5,123 nucleotides of DNA from Paracoccaceae bacterium (GTDB taxonomy: Bacteria > Pseudomonadota > Alphaproteobacteria > Rhodobacterales > Rhodobacteraceae). Positions 1 to 4,584 of this stretch are shown here, one piece after another (position 1 is the stretch's first letter; every line of letters begins with the position of its first letter). A program made the translations under genes and the position numbers. The DNA lies in assembly GCA_002712045.1 (NCBI GenBank), contig PARX01000019.1, positions 1 to 5,123 on the forward strand. The letters run 5' to 3'. The notes below the pieces were generated by a model. That model ran no database searches, had not been told where the DNA came from, and saw nothing but the letters and a program-made list of their open reading frames with translations.

Positions 1-811
1 CAGGAGTTGGCGCATTAACAGCTGGCATTATTGTTGGGTCCAGACCGTCAGCATCAATAGTTATGTAGTAACGTTTACCATCGGGGATTTTATCTAATAC
101 TTTCCCCATACCTATTTGATGCATCTCATAGGCACTAATCAAGTTGGCTCCATATTCTTTGGCAGCTTTCATCTCTTCCTCCCGCCCGCTTCCGACACCC
201 CGCAACCCTATTTGATATATTTCCTCAATAAAGGGTAGTTCAGAAGCTCTCCTAATAGGGCTTGAATAACCTTCTTTTTCTCCATTAACACTATCACGCC
301 AGTCCATATGGGCGTCAATTTGAATCAATATAATAGGCTCACCATCGGGTAGAGCTTTCATTATCGGAATTGGTATTCCATGATCTCCACCAATACTGAC
401 CAAAACTGCACCCGACTGAAAGATTTTTTTAGCTGCGACCTCAGCCCTACGATAATGCTCTCTAGGGTTCTGAAAATCAGCTGTTACATTACCACAATCA
501 ACAACACGAACCGCTCGGTTATCTAAAAGAGGCCCTCCTAAATCCCAATCAAAATGCTTAATTGTCCTTGGCTCTGACCATCCAGAATCCTGTGCGTTCT
601 CTCTAAGCAGATCAGGAGAGGTACTTTGATCATTTGAAAGGTCATCGGGGGTGTAAGGTAAGCCATAAGGAACGCCAAGGATTGCTATATCAGCGTCTAA
701 ATTATTCAGATCTGTATGTACGGGAAAACCGAGGAACCCTCTTCCTCCTTTAGGTGTTTCTGTTAACTTCTCAATTTTATTTCTTTGCTTATCACGATAA
801 GAAGATTCCAT
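1..811 (-). CDS. Arginase/agmatinase-family ureohydrolase (C-terminus beyond the left edge)
   Basis: The first 270 residues are readable; the rest lies off the window. The family hydrolyses guanidino compounds (agmatine, arginine, guanidinobutyrate and others) to urea and an amine using two Mn ions in the cytoplasm. The metal-binding motifs are present in order: GGDH (141-144, ligand H144), DAHMD (166-170, ligands D166, H168, D170) and IDADGLDP (252-259, ligands D253, D255). The first motif reads GGDHG rather than the common GGDHS. The usual G-x-R-x-GP-x-x-IR region near residues 50-70 is also atypical (PYTPDDLSND). I therefore do not assign a substrate; agmatinase, guanidinobutyrase or another guanidino hydrolase are all possible. 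The ATG at 811 is supported by AGGA at 819-822, seven bases upstream. It is divergent from the PLP enzyme at 966, and the two may share regulatory DNA. The family call is firm; the substrate is open. Confidence 0.93.
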   Translation of the reverse strand, partial: MESSYRDKQRNKIEKLTETPKGGRGFLGFPVHTDLNNLDADIAILGVPYGLPYTPDDLSNDQSTSPDLLRENAQDSGWSEPRTIKHFDWDLGGPLLDNRAVRVVDCGNVTADFQNPREHYRRAEVAAKKIFQSGAVLVSIGGDHGIPIPIMKALPDGEPIILIQIDAHMDWRDSVNGEKEGYSSPIRRASELPFIEEIYQIGLRGVGSGREEEMKAAKEYGANLISAYEMHQIGMGKVLDKIPDGKRYYITIDADGLDPTIMPAVNAPTP

Positions 812-818
812 TCTATTT

Positions 819-822
819 TCCT
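819..822 (-). promoter_or_regulatory. Ribosome binding site of the ureohydrolase gene
   Basis: On the minus strand the sequence reads AGGA, then seven bases, then the ATG at 811. This fixes the start of an open reading frame whose far end is outside the window. Confidence 0.6.
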
Positions 823-853
823 ATAATTATTCAAATTACGATTACTCAAAATT

Positions 854-866
854 TTTACTCAGTAAA
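854..866. promoter_or_regulatory. 13-bp perfect palindrome in the divergent intergenic region
   Basis: TTTACTCAGTAAA is two 6-bp arms around a central C. It lies 43 bp upstream of the ureohydrolase start and about 100 bp upstream of the PLP-enzyme start, where a dimeric regulator shared by the two divergent genes could bind. The surrounding DNA is AT-rich, so a palindrome of this size can also arise by chance. I found no convincing -35/-10 pair for either gene here. Confidence 0.25.
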
Positions 867-965
867 TACATAATGATGAGTTTTTAAAATTATTTTGCCA
901 AACTTGAAACTTTAAAAACCACCTGAAAGTATTTACATCGATAAGCAAAAGTGTATTTTTTTATC

Positions 966-2066
966 ATGACAAAACCTCAAAATGAGTTAATTGAAAATCT
1001 TAAGCAAAATATTATCAAAAACTTTGGAACTCCATGTCCAGTGATTGATCTTGATATTGTGCAGACTAACATTAACCATGCGCAGAAGCTTTGTGATGTG
1101 AAGGGCCTTGCTAATAGGCCTCACATTAAAACCCATAAATCACCTGTCTTGGCCAAAATGCAAATTGCGGCTGGTGCGAAGGGAATTACTTGTCAAAAAT
1201 TAGGTGAAGCAGAAGTGATGGTTGATGCGGGCATTACAGATATTATCATTGCAACGAACCTTTTGGGGGCCGCTGCGTCTGGCCGCTTAACCTCATTGCA
1301 GAGACGCATTAGTTTAAAAGTATGTGCAGACAATCCATTTTCACTCGCGGCATACTCTGAAGCTGCGCAACAGGCCAATCGTGTTATGGATGTTCTGATT
1401 GAATGTGATACTGGCCGGCATCGTGCTGGTGTAGTCACACCAGTCGAAGTGATCACGCTAGCAAGAATCATAAAAAATGATCCTATGCTTAATTTTGTGG
1501 GGTTGTTGTTTTATCCACCCCTGAATGGTTGGTCGCAGACTCAAGAATTTTGGAAAAAAACTAAGGAAGGCCTCAAAAGCTTAGGAATGTCAGCCAAGAT
1601 TGTGTCTACTGGTGGCACACCAAATTTTCAAAACATTGGTCAACTAGATGGTGCAACAGAACATCGTGCTGGTACCTGTATTTTTAATGACCTTATGATG
1701 ATCAAGGCTGGTGTGGCAAAATTTGAGGATTGTGCTTTACAAGTGTTTACAAGTGTTGTCAGCCGGGGAGCAGTGGATCGAGGCATCCTTGATGCTGGTT
1801 CCAAAACTTTAACTTCTGATCAGTCTGGGTTGGAAGGGTTTGGCCGACTTCTTGAGTATCCGAATGCAATAATTGAAAAACTTGCTGAAGAGCATGGTTT
1901 TCTTGATCTTTCAAAGTGCCTCAATAAACCCAATATAGGCGATATTGTTAGAGTTATACCAAATCATGTTTGTGTTGCAGTCAATATGGTTGATCAGCTA
2001 GTGGCCGTGCGTGGCAATGAAATTGTCGATGTGATCCCGATAGCTGCGCGTGGTATGCTTGTTTAA
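966..2066 (+). CDS. PLP- and metal-dependent D-threonine aldolase / D-serine dehydratase-like enzyme (DSD1 family)
   Basis: This is a complete 366-residue, fold-type III PLP enzyme: an alanine-racemase-like N-terminal barrel followed by the D-serine dehydratase-like C-terminal domain. Visible motifs (numbered from the ATG at 966) are TPCPVIDLD (22-30), RPHIKTHK (51-58) with the expected PLP lysine K55, ECDTGRHRAG (146-155), the phosphate-binding STGGTPN (214-220), EHRAGT (232-237), DAGSKTLTSD (276-285), EHG (309-311) and PNHVC (332-336). H334 and C336 match the His-x-Cys metal site of D-serine dehydratases of this family. Members cleave or dehydrate D-beta-hydroxy amino acids such as D-threonine, D-serine and D-3-hydroxyaspartate; the substrate cannot be read here. 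Length is normal. The frame also offers a GTG at 951 that adds five residues (MYFFI). Neither start has a clear Shine-Dalgarno sequence, and I prefer the ATG. Confidence 0.9.
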   Translation: MTKPQNELIENLKQNIIKNFGTPCPVIDLDIVQTNINHAQKLCDVKGLANRPHIKTHKSPVLAKMQIAAGAKGITCQKLGEAEVMVDAGITDIIIATNLLGAAASGRLTSLQRRISLKVCADNPFSLAAYSEAAQQANRVMDVLIECDTGRHRAGVVTPVEVITLARIIKNDPMLNFVGLLFYPPLNGWSQTQEFWKKTKEGLKSLGMSAKIVSTGGTPNFQNIGQLDGATEHRAGTCIFNDLMMIKAGVAKFEDCALQVFTSVVSRGAVDRGILDAGSKTLTSDQSGLEGFGRLLEYPNAIIEKLAEEHGFLDLSKCLNKPNIGDIVRVIPNHVCVAVNMVDQLVAVRGNEIVDVIPIAARGMLV

Positions 2067-2364
2067 CCCTAGAATTTAAAAAAACTGGTAAAGTCACTGT
2101 GGAAATAAGATTTGGAAATATTTACTAAGAAACTTAGTTCTCCAAAATACTTTAATTAATTATTTATGATTTTGCTTCTTAGATTGTAAACAATATTACT
2201 TGTTCTATTTCAAATTGTTTTTCATTCTGTTCTTTGAAGTAGTTTAAACAGTACAAGAATAGTTTTTCAACTAATTTGGATTTTCGATAATACAGATGTA
2301 TGCTTGCCACGTCGCTTATTTATGGCATAGAAATGTGCTTGTTGGGAGCTTCGAGACTGGTTAG
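2067..2364. other. AT-rich intergenic stretch without a recognisable gene
   Basis: All frames are broken by frequent stops up to the M20D remnant. The only local structure I could support is a small hairpin at 2124-2138. Base composition changes at roughly 2295-2340, from AT-rich sequence to the more GC-rich sequence that continues through the M20 gene. No convincing promoter for the downstream peptidase gene was found. Confidence 0.5.
2124..2138 (+). terminator. Weak hairpin downstream of the PLP-enzyme gene
   Basis: ACTAAG-AAA-CTTAGT forms a 6-bp stem with a 3-nt loop 57 bp after the stop codon. There is no T-tract directly behind it and the stem is AT-rich, so it is a poor intrinsic terminator. 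It is listed only because it is the clearest inverted repeat after the gene. Confidence 0.2.
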
Positions 2365-2499
2365 AGTTTGCCTGACATCACCCGTGTCGGCCATGCTGGC
2401 ACCACTGGGCTGCACAATCCGAGCTTCTTTCTGCATGAGACTTTGTCGATTGGTGCGTCCATCATGGTGCGTATAGCTAAACGTAGTCTAACGTCTTAA
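2365..2499 (+). pseudogene. 3' remnant of an M20D-type amidohydrolase (hippurate hydrolase-like)
   Basis: A frame that opens after TAG (2362-2364) and closes at TAA (2497-2499) encodes about 44 residues. It contains GLHNPSFFLHE followed by LSIGASIMVRIAKRSL. This closely follows the usual C-terminus of M20D amidohydrolases: an LH-x-P-x-(Y/F)-x-F segment carrying the last metal-ligand histidine, then a (L/I)P-(I/L)-GA-x-x-x-(V/A)-R-x-A helix. The rest of the roughly 390-residue protein is missing, so this is a decayed or truncated gene. Its stop codon is 11 bp before the ATG of the intact M20 gene and overlaps that gene's ribosome binding site, a spacing typical of operon neighbours. The family call rests on recalled motifs and needs a database comparison. 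Confidence 0.5.
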
Positions 2500-2503
2500 G
2501 GAG
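2497..2503 (+). promoter_or_regulatory. Strong ribosome binding site of the M20 peptidase gene
   Basis: TAAGGAG lies seven bases before the ATG at 2511 and contains the TAA stop of the upstream remnant. It decides the start and shows that the two reading frames were once translationally adjacent. Confidence 0.8.
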
Positions 2504-2510
2504 ACATGAT

Positions 2511-3647
2511 ATGAACCCACTTGATTTGCCATTTGACATTGATGAAATGCTGGCTGGGCTTAAGCCCTGGATCCAATGTGAAAGCCCGACGTACGATGCT
2601 GCCGCAGTTAACCGCATGATGGATATTGCGGCTTATGATATGGCCATACTGGGTGCGCATGTCGAACGCATCCCGGGCCGCTTGGGGTTTGGTGGCTCGG
2701 TACGTGCTCGTTTCCCACACCCTGATATAGGTCGAGTGCCGGGTATCTTGATCGCGGGACACATGGATACCGTGCATCCCATTGGCACGCTAGAGTTGCT
2801 CCCGTTTAAACGTGAAGGGGATATTTGCTATGGTCCCGGCCTGATGGACATGAAGGGTGGCAATTACGTGAGTTTGGAAGCTATCCGTCAAATGATCTTC
2901 GCGGGGCTGCAAACGCCTTTACCAGTCACGGTACTCTTCACTCCGGATGAAGAGGTTGGCACGCCCTCAACGCGTGATCTGATCGAGGCAGAGGCTGCGC
3001 GAAACAAATACGTACTGGTACCGGAACCGGGCCATGAAGATGGCGGCGTAACTATTGGGCGCTACGCAATCGCACGCTTTAACCTTCGCGCTGTGGGTCA
3101 GCCCAGCCATGCAGGTGCCCGATTAAAAGACGGCAAGTCTGCCATTGCTGCCATGGCACGTAAAATTATTGAAATTGAAGACATGACTGGTCCTGATTGC
3201 ACCTTTAGTGTTGGGGTTATTCATGCTGGACAATGGGTAAACTGTGTGTCGTCTTTTTGTGATGGTCAGGCGTTAAGCATGGCAAAGAAGCAAGAAGACC
3301 TGGATGACGGGGTGGCGCGAATGCTGGCTTTGCAAGGCGTGGCGAACGGTGTTGAATTTCAGGTTTCAAGGGGCCTTACCCGGCCTGTGTGGCATCCAGA
3401 CGAGCCTGGCACGCTAGAAATCTTTAAAGTAGCAGAAGATATCGCGAAAGAATTGGGCTTCGAAATGAAGGGCCGGAGTCAAGGTGGAGGTTCAGATGGA
3501 AATTTCACGGGGGCAATGGGGATCCCGACGCTTGACTCACTAGGAGTGCGGGGACAGGGCCTTCACACACTCCATGAACATATTTACGTCGACAGCCTTT
3601 TAGAACGAGCACGGTTGATGACCGGATTACTGATGCGGCTGAGTTGA
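2511..3647 (+). CDS. M20-family zinc metallopeptidase, glutamate carboxypeptidase-like
   Basis: This is a complete 378-residue member of the M20 family (ArgE/DapE/CPG2 relatives), which uses two Zn ions to remove a C-terminal or acyl-linked amino acid from small substrates. Expected residues are all visible: GHMDTVHP (83-90) with H84 and catalytic-site D86; GPGLMDMKGG (108-117) with bridging D113; PDEEVG (145-150) with general base E147 and ligand E148; PEPG (171-174) with E172; and GLHTLHEH (350-357), whose H352 aligns with the last metal histidine. The dimerisation domain lies at about 182-290 and holds the conserved PSHAG (198-202, H200). GGGSDGNFTG (325-334) is typical of the CPG2-like branch. 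No signal peptide is present, so it is probably cytoplasmic. The gene is more GC-rich than its neighbours and is flanked by fragments of other M20 genes, which suggests acquisition. The substrate is unknown. Confidence 0.92.
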   Translation: MNPLDLPFDIDEMLAGLKPWIQCESPTYDAAAVNRMMDIAAYDMAILGAHVERIPGRLGFGGSVRARFPHPDIGRVPGILIAGHMDTVHPIGTLELLPFKREGDICYGPGLMDMKGGNYVSLEAIRQMIFAGLQTPLPVTVLFTPDEEVGTPSTRDLIEAEAARNKYVLVPEPGHEDGGVTIGRYAIARFNLRAVGQPSHAGARLKDGKSAIAAMARKIIEIEDMTGPDCTFSVGVIHAGQWVNCVSSFCDGQALSMAKKQEDLDDGVARMLALQGVANGVEFQVSRGLTRPVWHPDEPGTLEIFKVAEDIAKELGFEMKGRSQGGGSDGNFTGAMGIPTLDSLGVRGQGLHTLHEHIYVDSLLERARLMTGLLMRLS

Positions 3648-3684
3648 TCTGAGCCGGACAATTTATAAGGACAGCCTTTTGGAA
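3591..3684 (+). repeat. Imperfect direct repeat: 3' end of the M20 gene and its downstream scrap
   Basis: GACAGCCTTTTAGAA at 3591-3605 recurs as GACAGCCTTTTGGAA at 3670-3684, with weaker similarity extending about 10 bp upstream. The offset of 79 bp is not a multiple of three, so the second copy is read in a different frame from the intact gene. Most other flanking bases differ, which fits a diverged paralogue better than a recent duplication. Confidence 0.6.
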
Positions 3685-3711
3685 GTGGCGCAGATGTTGT
3701 CCGCCATTTAA
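3658..3711 (+). pseudogene. 3' remnant of a second M20 peptidase gene
   Basis: Just after the intact M20 gene, a short frame ending in TAA (3709-3711) reads TIYKDSLLEVAQMLSAI. It aligns without gaps to the C-terminal helix of the intact protein (HIYVDSLLERARLMTGLL, residues 357-374): IY, DSLLE and the following A are identical, and several other positions are similar. Only this tail survives. It is best explained as the end of a tandem paralogue whose body was deleted, possibly by recombination between the two copies. The match is short, so a within-gene duplication followed by drift remains possible. Confidence 0.5.
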
Positions 3712-3720
3712 TTGCCTTAA

Positions 3721-3852
3721 GTAATTGTTTTAAAAAATGAAGAAAAGATAAATAGTATTTCGGGTTTAGAGTTCAAGAAAGCATTTTTTGGAGTTTGGTT
3801 GTCTGATAACCCTGTTCAGGAGAACCTTAAAAAAGCTATGTTAGGGGAGTAA
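3721..3852 (+). pseudogene. 5'-truncated chalcone-isomerase-like gene (last 43 codons)
   Basis: A frame that opens after TAA (3718-3720) and stops at TAA (3850-3852) ends in ISGLEF, KKAFFGVWLSDNPV and LKKAMLGE. This is the characteristic C-terminus of bacterial chalcone-isomerase-like proteins (family pattern I-x-G-x-x-F-x-x-A-(L/F)-F-x-(I/V)-WLG-(D)-x-P-V-x-x-x-LK-x-x-(M/L)LG). These are normally exported or periplasmic proteins of roughly 170-190 residues. The signal peptide and most of the domain are absent, and there is no start codon with a ribosome binding site. The upstream sequence is the M20 scrap, so the gene was cut by the rearrangement that brought in the M20 block. I found no matching 5' half on the other side of the block. 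Confidence 0.6.
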
Positions 3853-3869
3853 ACACACTAACATAGCTT
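3829..3869 (-). terminator. Intrinsic terminator for minus-strand transcription
   Basis: A perfect 12-bp inverted repeat, AAGCTATGTTAG (3833-3844) and CTAACATAGCTT (3858-3869), surrounds a 13-nt loop. Read on the minus strand, the stem is followed by six T residues (3834-3829 complement), the classic intrinsic-terminator arrangement. It begins 7 nt after the stop of the small minus-strand ORF at 3877. It overlaps the final codons of the convergent chalcone-isomerase-like fragment. On the plus strand no T-tract follows, so it would act mainly on minus-strand transcripts. Confidence 0.7.
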
Positions 3870-3876
3870 CTGTCTG

Positions 3877-4050
3877 TTAGGACTTACTATCATTAAGATA
3901 ATTTTCACAAACTTGTCGGTACTCAAGTTTCTGGGATGCGCCATTGCTTGTTGTGACAAGATTGCAATTACAACAACTTTCAGAGGTTTTTGGTAGAGGA
4001 CAATTAAGAAAGTTCAGCAATGTAATACATGGGTTCGCTACTTTTAACAC
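3877..4050 (-). CDS. Small cysteine-rich hypothetical protein (57 codons)
   Basis: A minus-strand frame runs from GTG at 4050 (directly after an in-frame TAG) to TAA at 3879-3877 and encodes 57 residues. It contains six cysteines, at 8, 17, 26, 27, 29 and 48, including the cluster CCNC (26-29); the cluster and spacing could suit metal binding or disulphides. I do not recognise the family. Support comes from its position: an intrinsic-terminator-like hairpin begins 7 nt after the stop, exactly where a real gene's terminator would sit. Against it, the GTG has no clear Shine-Dalgarno sequence (only GGA about 13 bases upstream), and the frame closes immediately upstream. It could therefore be the 3' part of a decayed longer gene, or the region could encode an untranslated RNA. 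Confidence 0.35.
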   Translation of the reverse strand: MLKVANPCITLLNFLNCPLPKTSESCCNCNLVTTSNGASQKLEYRQVCENYLNDSKS

Positions 4051-4098
4051 CTATATATTAATTCCATTCTTTCACATGCATGGCAAAGTAGAATTGAG

Positions 4099-4116
4099 GG
4101 GCTGAGTGATCAGCCC
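4099..4116 (-). terminator. Hairpin terminator after the 90-residue protein gene
   Basis: GGGCTGA and TCAGCCC form a 7-bp GC-rich stem with a 4-nt loop, starting 9 nt after the stop codon of the minus-strand gene. An outer pair, AATTGA (4092-4097) with TCAATT (4122-4127), could extend it across an internal loop. The tract beyond it on the minus strand (CTCAATTCTACTTT) is only moderately T-rich, so termination may be partial. Confidence 0.55.
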
Positions 4117-4125
4117 GCTCTTCAA

Positions 4126-4398
4126 TTAATCAAGTTCGACTGCTAGCGGGCCAGTCATACCGCTTGTTGGAGACATGCCTGAGGCCGAAGTGGCTAAGGC
4201 TCTAATTTTATCGACGTTTGCTTCCAGCAATTCTTGGCTGCTCCAGAGCGTCATGGTTCTAAGCGTATTCTCCCCAGTAACTGTGCAACGCGTATTTACT
4301 GCACCATACTTCTGCATTTCAGCCCAATTTGCTCTAATGCCTTCAACTGCATTGTCGACGTTTCCGTCAAATTCCCAATCCGTAAAAGATACAAACAT
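4126..4398 (-). CDS. Conserved-looking small protein of unknown function (90 aa)
   Basis: This is a complete 90-residue acidic protein with no signal peptide or membrane segment. I cannot name the family. The likely order of secondary structure is a strand (FVSFTDWEF, 2-10), a helix (about 13-32), two strands (about 34-52), a helix (about 53-72), a Gly/Ser/Pro/Met-rich linker (73-83) and a short last strand (84-89). That pattern, the length and the opening strand resemble small dimeric alpha/beta-barrel (ferredoxin-like) proteins such as antibiotic-biosynthesis-monooxygenase-like or Dabb proteins, but this is inference only. The start is well supported by GGAG (4405-4408) six bases before the ATG and a TTGACA promoter upstream. 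A hairpin follows the stop. It appears to be a single-gene transcript, possibly reading through into the small ORF at 4050. Confidence 0.8.
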   Translation of the reverse strand: MFVSFTDWEFDGNVDNAVEGIRANWAEMQKYGAVNTRCTVTGENTLRTMTLWSSQELLEANVDKIRALATSASGMSPTSGMTGPLAVELD

Positions 4399-4404
4399 TT
4401 ATTT

Positions 4405-4408
4405 CTCC
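4405..4408 (-). promoter_or_regulatory. Ribosome binding site of the 90-residue protein gene
   Basis: On the minus strand GGAG lies six bases before the ATG at 4398. It supports this frame over the overlapping plus-strand open frames, which lack such a site. Confidence 0.7.
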
Positions 4409-4431
4409 ACTTATATGTAATGTTATAACAA

Positions 4432-4461
4432 AGTTTACTCTTTTATTCATTGATTTGTCAA
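4432..4461 (-). promoter_or_regulatory. Predicted sigma-70-type promoter for the 90-residue protein gene
   Basis: On the minus strand a perfect -35 TTGACA (4461-4456) is followed by an 18-bp spacer and TAAACT (4437-4432), four of six matches to the -10 consensus. Transcription would begin near 4425, leaving a leader of about 27 nt that contains the ribosome binding site. Confidence 0.5.
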
Positions 4462-4519
4462 AGATTACGTCACGAAAGGTGAAATCTAAATGGTAGTTGG
4501 TGAAAGGAGATGCGCCTTC

Positions 4520-4548
4520 TTGTAAGCTGTGTCATTGGTTATTATAAC
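4520..4548 (+). promoter_or_regulatory. Predicted sigma-70-type promoter for the exported amidohydrolase gene
   Basis: TTGTAA (4520-4525), a 17-bp spacer and TATAAC (4543-4548) give a well-spaced promoter with a good -10. The predicted start near 4555 leaves a leader of about 30 nt before the ATG at 4585. It is back to back with the promoter of the minus-strand gene. Confidence 0.45.
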
Positions 4549-4584
4549 GACTTAAAGACAACCACTTACATAGGGCTTTGGTGA

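Noticed and set aside
1193..1471. Minus-strand open frame inside the PLP-enzyme gene.
   Set aside because: It is antisense to conserved family motifs and is a shadow of the real gene.
2179..2310. Minus-strand open frame of 43 codons beginning with GTG in the AT-rich gap.
   Set aside because: No ribosome binding site, low-complexity Lys/Leu/Phe-rich content typical of AT-rich chance frames, and it spans the composition boundary.
2496..2777. Minus-strand open frame over the start of the M20 gene.
   Set aside because: It lies opposite the conserved M20 N-terminal region including the HxDTVHP motif and has no start signals of its own.
3957..3989. Short imperfect inverted repeats (for example CTTGT/ACAAG) within the small cysteine-rich ORF region.
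   Set aside because: Stems are too short and unsupported to call an RNA structure.
4026..4050. GGGTTCG-containing stretch that briefly resembles a tRNA T-arm.
   Set aside because: No matching arm or cloverleaf can be folded around it.
4175..4420. Plus-strand open frame opposite the 90-residue protein gene.
   Set aside because: It overlaps a minus-strand gene that has a good ribosome binding site, promoter and terminator. The plus-strand translation has no recognisable features.
4490..4525. Eleven-codon ATG frame in the leader region before the exported hydrolase.
   Set aside because: It lies upstream of the predicted transcription start and has no leader-peptide features such as codon runs or an attenuator hairpin.
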